A stretch of DNA of 64,000 nt from Neckera pumila (GCA_963969595.1 OZ018413.1:13319711-13383710); one strand, 5' to 3'; counted from the stretch's first letter, positions 21,851 through 34,673 are shown. Made by a program: numbers and translations. The notes: generated from the letters alone by a model not told the origin.

Positions 21851-24800
21851 TGTTAAAGATTTTTTGTTTCTTTGTTTTGAGATCGCTTAGTTCATGGAAT
21901 TTTGCGGTTTGTTGAATGTGGCTATCTCTTGCAGCAGATCTACTGGCTTCTCTTACTTCTTATGGAATTTTTAATCTTCATTCCCCTTCCTCTTTTGAGT
22001 TCTAATTAAAACTGCGTTGGCCTTCACAGTAATTGCATGTGCTTGTGGTTATTTTTTATGGTTATTTAACTCTAAATATAGGAACCTAGTGAGTGATGGA
22101 GAGAGAAAGAGTTCCCATTTTAGAGTCTGCTTCAATGGCTCATTCTTACGAGAATTTGAAAGAGAACAGTACAAGATTGACCTCATTGGAAAGGTCCTGC
22201 TCACTTAGCCGCCACCTCTTAGCCATCTGAAAAATTGTTGTAGTAACAATTACTCATAAAAATGTATCCAATTAGAAGCTCGTTATTCTTCATCATTTGT
22301 TTGATTTTTATCTTGGAAAACGGATTAGAGGATATAACATTCCCTCTTACAATACTTGTGGACAGATTTTTGGTGGATAGAGGAGTTCCCATTTCGTGTA
22401 ACTCTATTAGAAATGGTTAACCCCTGAATGTCTGAATCCAATTTCTTACACATTTTTGCTTGTATCTTCGCATAGAAACATCATGCATTGGAATTTCATG
22501 AATTTGGTCATTAAGGAGGGTTTTCTTTTTTAGATTCAAGTATTACATTGGATGAATGAGAATTTAGCTGCACAAAAACGTGCCTCAGAGCCTTCTATTC
22601 AGTGTCCAAATTTTGGACGTCAGAGTGATTTAGGGTTCATAATGTTATCTCAGGGTCAAATTTTGAACAGGAGAAGGAGTTGTATACACAATTGATCTTT
22701 GAATATGCTTTATTTGATTGTCATGCACGGAGGATCCCTGTGGTGAAATAAAACTTCAATTAGCAAGTTATTTGAGAGATTAGAGACCTATCTGGGGTTA
22801 CTAAAAATTACTTACATTGTCCTTTGAAAAGTTAAATGTGACAATCTTAGAACCTTAGATACTGTTCGTCACCGTAGAAGGAGAAAATGAAGACTATCCC
22901 TACAAGCTTGGAATCCCCTCATTGTTGCTTCCTCTACATTTGTGTTGGAAGATGTTAGATTTTCCACATCTGCTAATGTAGAATTGGCACTTCCATATAT
23001 TTTTTTCTTAATAGAGTTGAATCTTCGTATGTCTGATTTATTCTGGTTTTAATCTATGAAATCAATGAATAAATTCCTATTTACAAATGAGAAATTATGT
23101 TGCTGTTGTTGATTAAGTTATCTACTCGGTATTGTGTACAATTATAGCAAATAACAGAAATCTTTAGGCTGTCAGGTAATGGTACTTGTTTCAAGCTTCT
23201 ATTGCTACCCACTCAATCAATGAGTAGTCCATTCAATAGTTTTTAGTGGATTGTAATTAATACCATAGAATTGTTTTGAATTTGAAAAAAACTTATAATA
23301 AATAAAAATTCTAAGAATGTTATTGAAATGCAATCACTACTATTCTCATTGAAAGAAGGCAATCACTATGTCAATGGTGAATGAAAAATTCACAAATTCA
23401 ATTTGGCTATTATTTTAAGCCATCAATTTTAAATTAATTTTAAGTTAGGACGTTCTTTAGGTCACCCTTTAAGAGTTGAAGTTAAATGTGGGTTGGTGTA
23501 CAATGTTGAAATATATTCAATTTTTTTTCATAAAAGACAAATTACATTTGCAATGAGTATTATTTTACATGAATCCTCCTCGAGAATCCAGAGTTCCTAT
23601 AGTTGTACCTTTGTTCCTTTGAAACCAAAAATTTATATGTTTAGACCAAGTGGATAATCACAAATATATAGTTTGTTGGTATTTATAGTTTTTACATTGT
23701 TGATGAATTTCCATCCGTGACAAATGTCAAAGTCCAAATAATAATGATTTCATTATTATTTCATAAAGAATTATAAATGGAAATGAAAAATAAAATTAAA
23801 GTGAACATTATTATTCTGATACTACAAATAATGAATTGCATTTGTAGATGGTGTGATTATGCAAATTGACATTTAACGTTCCAGTAATAGAACAAAGTAG
23901 GGAATATTTTCAAGTGCCATCAAAAGCATTTGTTGAGCTTATAGTGGGTAGTATAAACTTCTATAGAACATGGTTTTAGAGCCCTGTACTCTATGATGTA
24001 ATTGAATGCTATTCAAGGAAGGAATCTTTGAAAATTGATTAGAATTGATAATGAAAATGCAATTGCAAAGTTCACAATTACTTCTAGAGAGAAAAAATGA
24101 AGAGTTGCATCGTGATTGCATTAAGCAATAAATTTAGATTGATTGTAGAAGCCTCCTCGACTACTCACTCAGTAGAAAAGGAATATATATGTAAACACTT
24201 GCTTATAAGGATGTTTTCATGGCTATTTAGAAGTGCAATCTTTGAAATTAAATTATCCCATATTATTCAAATAATATGTTCTTATATGATTTAATAGAAC
24301 CTATGATGTTTTTAAAAATTTATAATTAGTTGATCCATAGAAATTAGAGCACGTTCTTTTTTTTCTTACATGGTTTTATATTTTTAACCAGTGCCCCCAA
24401 CAAAAATTATAGGATTCAATTTTTGGACTTATGGTAACCAATGAAAGTGTTATTACTTTGTTCATTGATCATAAAATTGAAGGTCTTCCAAGAATGTATT
24501 GGATGTTTAGAAATCTTATTACAGAACTGAGATTATTGCCAAGAATTATTATTGAATGCATTATGATCAAAGGCATTGCCGTAGTTGAAGTAACTAATGA
24601 TGCAATTGTTTATGTGAAGTAGGTTGGGAGAAAAAGCAGTTTTTGGAGCTTTACATGAAGGTTTTGTGCAAAACTAAGCTAGGTAAGCCTCTTGCACTGG
24701 TTTACATATCAAAACCTCATTTTACATTCTAATCCATTGCAGATGCAGAAGAGAAAGGAATGATCAAAACTCTAGCTTGTAGTTCAATTTATAGAAAATC

Positions 24801-27443
24801 GATGTAATGTTTGAGACAGCAGTTGGCAAGTGCAGTAGACCGTGATTGTTAATTGACATGACCTTGATACAATGAGTTTGTTGATGAATTAGTAAGCACA
24901 TTTGCAACTTTGCACGTAGTGAAAGATCAAAAGTAGTAGATGAAAAACATTTTAGCAATTCATGTGCTTCTTCATAGAATGCCATTTGACTATTATTTAT
25001 GAAATTGACAATTATCAGAAATATTTTAGAATTGTATACATAATTTTTGCACCACATGTGATGTGTTTATGAGGGTTGTTTGAAGACTACCATGCCTTAG
25101 TTTTGTATTATGAATTTTGTGCCTCTTAAATGTCTCTTGCCATTTACATTGATCAATTTTAACTGAACACTCCAAGAGTTGAGTAGTGTCTTTCTTTTTT
25201 GAAGAAGTAGGCTTCAGGTGTTTGGAAATTAAATGGAGTTATTTTCTATGAAGGTAAATGAGTGTGGGCCTTTCACTCCTCAGGAAAAAGATTTTAAAGG
25301 AAATTGAGGGGGAAAAGTTTGAAGTACATATGGCTGTGAGAGGTACCTCAACTGATTAAGAGGATGAAGATCTTAGAAACTAAGTGTGGAAGCTTTGAAA
25401 TCAAGAAGAAGAACAGCGTTTGGATCAGGTATTACTCAGAATTTCTTGTTTATCCTTGCTGGTTTTTGAAGTGAGTACTCCATTCTTAAATTATAGAGGT
25501 CTATAGCTCTGGTATTCAATTTGAAAAACAAACTTGTAATGAGCGATATATAGCACCTGAAATTCAATAGTCCAATAGGATGTTGTTTTAAAATTCTAGA
25601 AGAATTATTTTGAAAATGACGTCTACAAAAGGAATGTCGTGGAAGATGCTACATTAGGACAATACAACAAGCACAAATAAATACTTTTTGGAGAATACAA
25701 ATTGTGATTTCCCCCTGAACGCCTATTGTTTTCATTTGCTTTGTTTTAGAGTGAACTTTTTCTGGAAAGCCATAATGATGGTAAAGTGCATATGAAATAA
25801 AACCACCAAACATGTCAAGTTGTCTGATTTGCTTTACATAATCGAAGTAATTACATAATGGCCGGGTCCTTATTATAAATACCATTGGAACTAATTTTAA
25901 TGTGTTATTAAAATGAAGTATGTTGGATTAGTGGATTGAGGTATTTGCTCATAAGAGGGAATGACATGTATAAGAGCATAATAGTACGAAGGTATAGGTC
26001 TCTATATAGAAAATGGTGTCATGGAATCTTAAAAAATAAAAAAAATGAAGTTGATTCTGTAGATGTTTCAGGTTTTTTAAGAAAAACCCGTTTTGTTGTT
26101 ACACAATCCTATGAATGAATTGCCATTTCAGTTGTATTGTTGAGAATTGAAGTTCGTTCATTGCTTTACATATGTAATTGTTGATTGTTTTGCTTCACTA
26201 GTAGGAGATAAAGTATAAGTGTTTTTTAAAATACCTCAACGTATACAGGTTTCAGTATGTAATTGGGAAATAATTATAACTTTTTTTTTCGGAACGTTGT
26301 TTTACTAGTTTCGAGAAGTTGCTTTTCTTGGAACTTGAGAATACTTGATAGTGGATGTTGAATAAAATATTTTGAGTATTGGAGAAGGAAGTATTGAGAC
26401 TCTTTTCATGAATGTTAAAACAAAAGGATTAGATTTTTATTGGACAAACAGTTGCTGTGTGGAGGTATGTATGAGTGAGAACTGAAATCTTAATTGTTTG
26501 CAATTGAGATTGGAAGACTGAATAGAAGAATAGGAATTTGAGTAGTGGCATGGTTATAGTTTATGAACTAATGCGTGAGGAACTTCATATTATACAGAAC
26601 ATACAAATTTGAAAGTGGAGATCACTTCTGTTATTATTCATTTATAAAATTGATATTATGATTGATTCTGAAATTTGAAATATATAAATGTAGTAATGTT
26701 GGGCCCATCACATAGGAAAACAGTTTTTGCAACATCACATAGGAAAACAGTTTTTGCAACATCACTTACAAGCTTAGAACATTTTGTACCATTGAATGTG
26801 AGACATGTATAGTATATTGAGAGCACGGAACATATGTCATAATATGCAAACTCTGTAAGTGAAGAGGTACACATCTTTATATTTTTATATTAGTTCAACG
26901 ACATTTACTACATGTACTCAACCGTTGCTCTGTGATTCAGTGGAAGTTAATTTTGATTTTGCCTTTTGCTTTAGTGCTTGCTTTTACTTTATTTTATAGG
27001 CTTAAAAATAATATATGAAGACAACCATGAGGATATTTACATATAATTATATTGAAAGTTGTTACATATGTCTTTCAACATATTAGTTGTATTATAGATT
27101 GAAGATTGTGGATTCATTGTGAATGTACGGAAGAAGTAACGGGATTATATTATTTGCATGTAGCACAAGTTCTTCAAAAAAAGATTATATTTTCCTACTG
27201 TAATTGGAGCGGGTGAAAGAAGTAAGAGTTATTAGTCATTATTTTTTCTAAAAACCTTCATGAATAGTAAGAACATGTGAAGAGAGTGTGTTTCTTTTGA
27301 ATGACTGAAAACTTTACAGTAATACTATCATGTGTGAAGAACCATTAAAATAACAGTCTTGAATTCATTGATGTGCTTGTTACAACTGTTATAGTCATTC
27401 CAAACTAATAAACGGTACGTGGATTTTTCATTGCTAAGGCATC
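21851..27443. other. AT-rich interior of the giant element, no supported gene
   Basis: No frame of convincing quality. TTAACCCCTGAATG at 22417 resembles the left terminus of the TTAA elements and TTTAGGG near 22630 could be its partner, but the match is weak. A 27-bp unit is exactly duplicated at 26706-26759. The last few hundred bases are the promoter side of the 27444-31967 frame. Confidence 0.4.
26706..26759 (+). repeat. 27-bp tandem duplication
   Basis: Two adjacent identical 27-bp units beginning CATCACATAGG and containing AAAACAGTTTTTGC. Confidence 0.85.
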
Positions 27444-30400
27444 ATGGCACCAAGGGTGCATTCGACATGGTTGGAGCATGGATGGTGGACCGTAGCAAAC
27501 GGTTCTGAGAAACCGACTTTATGGATTACGGAGTTTCCAATGAATGCAGATCAATTTTAGACTGCTCTAGCTACCTCACGTGGAGTCATTGAGCGCTTCG
27601 CAGGCACCGCTGAAGGAGGAATGACAGTGTCTGTTACCAACATCGAATTGGTACTGAAGAGGTATAAATTGAGGAAGAAGCTACTTCTGTCACCAATTCC
27701 AGCGGAACTCCTTTTTGTTAACTCTCCTATGAGCGGTTTGAGGGCTTTGGCAAAATTCTGGATGACTATGCCAAAAGACGTGAAGGATCAAAGAGAAGTT
27801 CTTGTTCAAAAATTCAAAGAATTCACCCCCGAACAAGCTTTGCAAGCACGGATTTGGTATAGGGATATGAGTGCCTATGAGGAACTTTGAAATACCAATC
27901 CTACTGCTGCCAAAGCGAGAGCTCCTTCAGCCGAACCAGAGGACACGGATGAAACATACCGGCTTCTTGCAGTTCCTTTACATGCCAATTGGATTCCAGT
28001 GTCTGAACGGAGTCAGAAGCGTGCTGCGGGCGAACCAGAGAATGTAGAGGATTCGGATGCGGGGGGTGCATTTGGAAGGCAAAGAATACATCGTCAACGT
28101 CTTCTATCTACAGCAGTAGATGATGTAGGTGAACCCATGGTTGAGAGTGAAACTCGACAATATGAGGAGGGTACAGTACAACAGAGTGCACCGGACATGC
28201 CAGCATCAGAAAATGTAGAGGTGGAAAGGGAATCAAATGAAGCTCTGAACACTGCATCTGATAATGTCGTATTAGGTGAAGAGGTCCTTCCCTCAGAAGT
28301 TCAAACAGCAGATGTAGGTGGAGCTCGAACTACACTTACAAAAGTGAGATCTGGGTCAAGGGCTCCAAGAGTTGGCTCTGGGAGTCGTATATATCGATCA
28401 GAAGTTGTTATGTCCAGAGGAAACACTTCAACATCTACTAAAGGTAGAGGACGTGGTGCTGGTAGTAAACGTATTGGCGGTAGAGGACGTGGTGAAACTG
28501 TAGCCGGAATGGAAGACTCTGTCGGAGAACCAAGAGGACATGGTGCTGGTAGAGGACGTGCTATTGGTAGAGGATGTGGTAGATCTGTAGCTGGTGAAGA
28601 GAACATTGCTGAAGAACAAAGAAGACGTCGCACATCGGAAACGGGGACAGAAGAAGAGCAAAGGATGCAAACTCGCAATGCTGTCTGAAGACATCGTCAA
28701 AGAGCAGCCTCGCAAGGACCACCTCCACAAGGCAATGACGGCGAAAATACTATTGATGAAGATGAATCTTCGGAGGAGGAACTAGAAGGGGAGCCACAGC
28801 AGGAACCTGCAAGTGTATTGGAGAGAGGACATGCAAAATCAACAGTGACTTTTCCAACGGAGGCGCAATATAAAGATGGGTACATATGGGGACATGATGT
28901 AGTGTTCCACGCAAGTATAAATAGCATTCAGAATGTAGCAAATGCTGAGACGAATCACAGAGTGCTCATGGACTGGCGAGTCGATGAAATGTACGAGTGC
29001 CTGAAAGCATCGGATGCTGATGGAGTGAGTGCAATTACACTTCGTCCCATTGCATTTTTATACGAGAATACCAATGAGAAGGGAGAGAAAGACTTGGTGG
29101 AGATTGCTTTCAGTCGAGAAGGTGCTGTCCGGGAATTTGAGTTTGCATTTACGAAACACTGTCCTGAGAATGCAAAGAATCCATCCCCTTCCATTAGTAC
29201 AATGAGGACTCAATGGCTGCAACGGAATATCGTGTGGGAGCCAGTGGATGGGCAACATATTGTAGCCGCATGTAAACAAGCTCAAGGAGAAAACGAAGAG
29301 GGGAAGATGTTTGATGAGGAATACAAGAAGCGGTTTGCAAGGCGGAAAGCAAAGTTTGTGGTGTATAATAACCCACAATTTTACATTGAAGCGTCGGTCA
29401 GAATAAATGCAAGGGAGTTCGACCGGAAGTTCTTCAGCACGTATTACGAAAATATCATAAAGCTATGAGACATCTGGAAAGCTTGTGGGAGTCCTAGTGC
29501 GGTTTCAAGAATTGATGACGAGCACAGAACCAGGGCACTGACAATGGCAGCGAGTGCATTGCACCTGAGTCAGGATTTACCAAAGCATATGTCGCTTGGG
29601 GCGCTGTCAAAGAAAATGATCGACTACACACGACATGCTTGGAACGAAGACAAAGAATCTTACAAGGGGTTATTAAAGGTGTGTAAAGATTATGAAGAAA
29701 GGAAGTTGTTTTTTAGCAAGAAGTCGGAGAACAAGTGGAAGAAGCAAGCAAAAGAACAAGATCTTGATGTCACAGTGGATGGACCCCCCCAAAGGAAGAG
29801 GATGGAGAAGACATGGTTTAGGCCTTTGAGCAGAGTTTCGAAGGAGACTTACGTACGTATAGTGAAACGAATGACAGCCAAAGATGTGGTGAATGGGAAG
29901 CGCGGTGAACAGAATTACTACTTCAATAGTGATGCTTCTGCGAATCCCCCAATAGGTACTGTTGCATATGCAGTGGATTGTTTGCAAAGGAAGGATGCGG
30001 TGAGGAATCAAATCCGGTACTTGATGGTCGAAGCAGGGGATGAGAATCCAATATCGATGATGGAGTTTTTTGCCATAGATGCCAGCAAGTATGGAGATGA
30101 GCATGGAAGTCAGTTCAGCTTAATGGGGAAGACACTAAACCCTGAAACTAAGACGTTGTGGAGCTCACCTACTGTATCCACGGTTCAATCGCTGAATAGT
30201 CATGTGAATCTAATTTCAGCGTTTGTGAGGCAGCACTTTACAGATATCAAAGAGGGCCGCAAAGGATATGCAGGCTATGGTCGGGACATTGAGGATGTGT
30301 CAAATGCGCGTTGGGATTGGCAAGTGAAGTTCTCTATTGTGCAGCATCAAGAGAGAGAAGCAGTACATCACGTGAGGTATAGGGGAGGGTTCTTCGAGGA

Positions 30401-31967
30401 CGAATATGTTGAACTCGGTAAACCATGTCTATGGATTTTTGATTGTAGACGTGGAGGTTCAGAAGGTGTGGATGCAGCATGGTCCAATGATGACTACAGC
30501 AAGGTTCTACAGCAACTTCAAAAGTGGATGTCTTCAATTTTACGATGGACAACCATATTTCTCTTTCCAGCAGGCACATAATTTGACGAAGCAATGAAAT
30601 CGAAGTTGGCTTTTCCAGATAACTTGTACTGTATGCGAGGTTCGTGGATATTTCAACCGCAAACCGTTTCTTCTTATGTTCATGATCTGCGGCATGGTGC
30701 TCAAAGCGTGCGCAAAGTGCAACCCGTGGGGGACATTGCCATCATCATGCAGTATCCTAGCGAGTCTGGACCTGAGGACAACCTTCCAAGAAACACAGAC
30801 TATTTGAATGTGATGTTTCAGGACTCTTGGAGTACAGAAGTGATGTCGCGAGCGGAGGACAAGCTTGAGAGGACACCAATGGAGTTGAAGAGGATGGTGC
30901 ACATGTATCTGCCACCTAATTGGGGACTGGTGACGTTGGGGATTACAATGGCTGTGCTAGGGATTTTAGAAACAGGTTTTGTTGGCAGTGACATTATCAT
31001 CATGGAAGGCGGAACGGCTCGTACACAGTCTATGTACAATGCATTGCAACGGATGTACGGAGATAAAATGGTGATGGTAAACAGTACAAGCACAACAGCT
31101 GAGCGCAGGTCCTCGCAGAGATCGTCGCCTGATCCTGGCCCTTCCGAAGCAAATGCAAGTATACCCTGTGGTAGGCTTGAAAGAGTAGTGCAATCATCAA
31201 GTGACTCGCCAGATAGAGAAAAGAGATTTGAAGTGCGTGAACGGGAGAAGAGTAAGGGGAAAGCGATTGCCGTTGATTCTGGAGCTTCATCAACGAGTAA
31301 CGATGCTAGTAATCCAGATCGGACACACACAGATGATTTACCTAGTGGTGGCCGAAGCTTGGGCTCAAGAGACACCGATGCTGAAAGCGATGCCCGCGGA
31401 GACTTAGCAGATATCATGGAAGTGGAAGAGGACCCGACATATGCGCCTGGAGAGAATGCTGGTGATTTGGAGAACGAAGAAATAGAAGGTGTTGAAACGG
31501 ACGTGGGAGAAATTGCTGGTGACTTGGAGAACGAAGAAGTAGAAGGTGTTGAAACGGACGTGGGGGTAATTGAAGGTACACCTACCAGAACAGAGTCCTT
31601 GTCAACATTATCACCTTATAACTTTTTGAATTTTGAGCCGTTGCTTTTAGGCGAGGACGGGTATTTTTATGATAGGGAGAACGTACGACATGTTCGTCAT
31701 GGTAATCATGAGGGACCTCACACAAATGAGCGGGTGAGTTCTATCTTGGAAGCACCTACTCTATCGCCAACTTTATCAGAGGGAGTACCATCGCCCATTG
31801 CAAGCGCTATGGTGGATAGGGCATTGCAATACGCCTCTCCCCCTCCACTGAGTCCAGTTGGCGGACCAAGTGTAAATGAAGAAACAGAGACAGTTCATGG
31901 AGGAGAAGCGGAAGACTTGACACATTCATCACCACGCGTGTTGGAGACACCAGATGAAGCAGTGTAG
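27444..31967 (+). pseudogene. Unrecognised 1,508-codon transposon protein, five in-frame stops
   Basis: A single phase runs from ATG at 27444 (first after TAA at 27435) to the stop at 31965-31967. It is interrupted by stops at 27558 (TAG), 27888 (TGA), 28686 (TGA), 29466 (TGA) and 30579 (TAA), codons 39, 149, 415, 675 and 1046. No frame change occurs over 4.5 kb. Each stop is one C-to-T change from CAG, CGA or CAA. The product would have a short conserved-looking N-terminus (MAPRVHSTWLEHGWW), an Arg/Gly-rich section (codons about 323-386), an acidic patch (about 438-450), a globular section to about 1200 with PPNWGLVTLG and DIIIMEGG, and a Ser/Glu-rich tail with a 57-bp in-frame duplication (31458-31571). 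The RG-rich part suggests nucleic-acid binding. I do not recognise the family. It diverges from the DUF7869 gene within the same element and is probably its accessory protein. Confidence 0.75.
31458..31571 (+). repeat. 57-bp in-frame tandem duplication
   Basis: Two adjacent 57-bp units encode near-identical 19-residue acidic repeats (AGDLENEEVEGVETDVGEI type) in the tail of the large plus-strand frame. The few differences include synonymous-looking changes. Confidence 0.85.
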
Positions 31968-32467
31968 TAATTGGAGGTCATTGTGGTACATGTGACGTTA
32001 CTATAGGATGTGTAGAAGTTTGGTTTTAGGGTGTGTTTGTTTTGAAAGTGTTGGTAGATGTTGAAGTGGATTTTTTATGTGTTGTGTGAATGAGATCTCT
32101 GAAATGAGAGGATATGGGTTATGCCTTTAATATCATTTCGATTTCCTAAATAAATTTTCCTGTGATTAATATGGTTTTCTCTTGTTCATGTGTTGTTGGC
32201 ATAAGAACGTTATGATATGATTGTAACTGCAATTCAAGGTGTTGAAAGACTAAAATATAAAAACAAAAAATGTAATTGAGATAAGACAAACATGTATTCT
32301 GTACTTATTCAGCCTAAAAGTAATGTAGAAAACATCCCCATACAAAATTTTTATGCATAAGTGAAGCGCACAAAGATTTAAAAAAAGCAAAGTATTCTTA
32401 AAAAACTTTGGGGTACTCAACTTTTCAACAAAAACAATTTTAATGAATAGTAATGCATACGGTCAAT
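31968..32467. other. Region downstream of the large plus-strand frame
   Basis: AT-rich, presumably the 3' untranslated and terminator region of the 27444-31967 gene. No second gene is seen before the right inverted repeat. Confidence 0.4.
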
Positions 32468-32792
32468 GCACTTGGCCAAGTGCAAAAATGTCTAATTCTC
32501 TGTTTCTCTTAAATACTTCTTTAGAACCACTTCCAACTTTTCATTTTTTCAAAAAGTGATTTTTAAAGGAGTTTTTTGAGCTGCCCAAACTGCCCGCCGA
32601 GTAATGAAAATCACATATTATGCAATAACTTTTTAACGGTGTAGTCAAAAGTTATGAAAATTGTTGGACCTTAAAGCTACTCTTCGGGCACATGTTTTGT
32701 AAAATTTTCAAAGGAAAAAATAAAAACTCCATTTGTAGTGAGCTGCCCAAAATCACTATGTTGCCAAAAAACAATGTTTGGTCCTTTAGGGG
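32468..32792 (-). repeat. Right terminal inverted repeat of the giant element
   Basis: The reverse complement matches 11099-11605. It ends GGTCCTTTAGGGG and is followed by TTAA at 32793-32796. It lacks the palindrome found in the left copy. Confidence 0.88.
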
Positions 32793-32796
32793 TTAA

Positions 32797-33699
32797 CCCC
32801 TAAAAGACCAAGGCTTTTTTCTACCAAAAAACTCTCAAAACTGTCATTTCTAGAGCAAAGAGTATAAAAATTTAAAATTTGTTTTTTTTGCACATCTAAC
32901 CATAGGATCTTATACCTAACTAGTATGAGAATGTGTGGAAAAACACTTTAGAATTTTTGACTGCTTAGATTGCAAGATATCTGCGTTTGAAGTAAAAAAA
33001 ACAAGTTTTTCAGCACATTCCGAGATTAGATTTTTTGACTTTGAACATTTTTAACTTAAATATTTTACACTACAAAATTTTGAGCTTTAAATCTTTCTAG
33101 TGGAGAATTGAGTTGAGAATTCAGGAAAAAAAAAGGAATTCAAAAAAACTTAATTTTCATTTTAAAAAAAATTGTTAAGTAGAAGTAGGTACAAGATAGA
33201 AGGAAAATCTAAAATATGAATATTTTTTAGAAGGAATTAAAATGCACTAATCCCAATGGTGAGATTATTCTAGCACAAAAACTAAACCATGTGGAACTTT
33301 TTTTTTAAGAAAATAGCAAAATGAATCCTACAAGTTCTTTTTTTGAAGAAGATGCTCTAATTGCCCAAAAAACAAGATTGTCCATAACTTTCTTATAAAA
33401 AAAACAAATGGAATGAATCAAAGCTTCCCAAATAGACAAAAATATAATCTATAAGGAATTTATTTTTTTTAAATTAAATTTTTTTGCAAAATTTTTTAGC
33501 TGCCCCTTCTCCCCTGTTTTGAGCTTATTTGGGCATAACTTTTGTTCCCAAGCACCGATTGAAAAAATTATATTCCCACAAAGCTTATCAGTTTTTCTAT
33601 CTCCAAAAAAAGTTTCAGAAAATCATGACAAAAATTCAGCCCGTAGGTACTTGCCCAAAATCCCATTTTTCCCCTGAATAGACAATGATCCTTTAGGGG
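32797..33699 (-). mobile_element. Family A element, copy 3 (903 bp), abutting the giant element
   Basis: Starts CCCCTAAAAGACCAAGGC right after the TTAA that ends the giant element, and ends GATCCTTTAGGGG followed by TTGA (33700-33703), a one-base variant of TTAA. It is homologous in order, and inverted, to 2387-2964, for example GGGAAGCTTTGATTCATTCC-like and GCCCCTTCTCCCCTGTTTTGAG words. No coding capacity. Confidence 0.8.
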
Positions 33700-33703
33700 T
33701 TGA

Positions 33704-34125
33704 GGTAGAACCACCCATTTCAGATTAGGGAGCCATGGCCAACCTATAGGGTGCACTATTTTAGACCAAGAGAGGGCGTTTAGGTTTGGAATGTATTTTT
33801 TTTCCTTAGAATATGAATTTTTCTTCTTTTCAAGTTTGGGACGCATAAGGTTATGACACATGTTCCAAAGGGTGCAAGAAGTAGGGAGCAAGATAGTAGT
33901 TTGGCTATGAGCCGAGTTCAAAGACTCTAGACATTAGCTATGGGTTTGAAACACTTTTTGGCTCTTCAAATTCATAGAAATTTCAATTTCGGCAATAAAA
34001 TTACAAAAAATTCACAATGCCAATTATATTTCTCATCTCTCTATATGGGAAAAATTTCCACTACCTCACAATGCTTCTTATCTGATCTCAAATTGCTTAA
34101 CTGATCAAGTATGGGTGGTTCTATC
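33704..34125. mobile_element. Family F element, copy 2
   Basis: The ends GGTAGAACCACCCAT and ATGGGTGGTTCTATC are inverted repeats. It is flanked by TTGA (33700-33703, shared with the family A element to its left) and TTAA (34126-34129). No coding capacity. Confidence 0.75.
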
Positions 34126-34367
34126 TTAACGAGCTTGAAGCATTCCTTCGAGGAAGGATAATGATGTCCTTCTTGGATTCCTAGGAAAAAATTTAGTTAT
34201 AACTTGTAGAAAATGATTGGATGGTTTAGGATTTCATTGGATGAGTGGAAAGTTTTAAGATAGCCATTGACTAATTGGGAAGTTGCCATGCTGGATGGCT
34301 CTTGCTTCTTTTGATGGAGTGTGGAAACAAAATGGACCCTTGTAGAATTGGTTAACAAAATTTAACC

Positions 34368-34592
34368 CTTAAATGTTGACAGAGGCGAAAGTTTTGCGTC
34401 CAATGAATGACAAGAGAATCTCTTGTGTTGGACAGAAGTGCAACTATTCATCCTTATAATTTTGTTGTGAAAAAGGGAGGTCTTCTACAATAGTTTGACT
34501 TCCAATGTGTGCTTTTGCTATTTCTTAAGCCAGTCATTTATATGGCAATGGAAAGAAATGATTTCTAGGATCACCCCTTCATCGTTTAAGGG
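34368..34592 (-). mobile_element. TTAA-flanked MITE, family E copy 2 (225 bp)
   Basis: Ends CCCTTAAATG and CGTTTAAGGG, with TTAA at 34364-34367 and 34593-34596. The reverse complement aligns along its full length with 581-803. Confidence 0.75.
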
Positions 34593-34673
34593 TTAATAAC
34601 TCTATAAAGACGCTGACCAAAAGTTCAAAGGTTCCATTGATGATTTCTACTGTTAACTATACAAACAATGAAT

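Larger units (their letters stand above)
11099..32792. mobile_element. Giant TTAA-targeting DNA transposon (21.7 kb)
   Basis: The left end (from 11099) and the reverse complement of the right end (to 32792) match, at roughly nine positions in ten by eye, over about 285 bp. Weaker matching continues to about 11605 and 32468. Both ends start CCCCTAAAGRACCAAACAT and both are flanked by TTAA (11095-11098 and 32793-32796). Inside are a minus-strand DUF7869-type gene (15067-11921) and a plus-strand 1,508-codon gene (27444-31967), oriented away from each other. The interior also holds two nested smaller elements and a GC-richer island. TTAA plus a CCC-start is known from piggyBac, Kolobok and Sola3-like transposons, but the encoded protein does not read like piggyBac. 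Stops in both genes suggest this copy is dead. I do not recognise a named family with this size and gene pair. Confidence 0.88.

Noticed and set aside
22417..22635. Another TTAA element (TTAACCCCTGAATG ... TTTAGGGTTCA)
   Set aside because: The right flank is TTCA and the ends pair poorly; the evidence is too weak to list as an element.
24000..24300. Possible Copia reverse-transcriptase/RNase H remnant (IDNENAIA-like words)
   Set aside because: Only one short word is reminiscent; the surrounding motifs and their order are missing.
27444..31967. Non-standard genetic code or U-to-C RNA editing to explain in-frame stops
   Set aside because: The other genes in the window use standard stops normally, and such editing is known from organelles. 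Decay of a silenced transposon is simpler.
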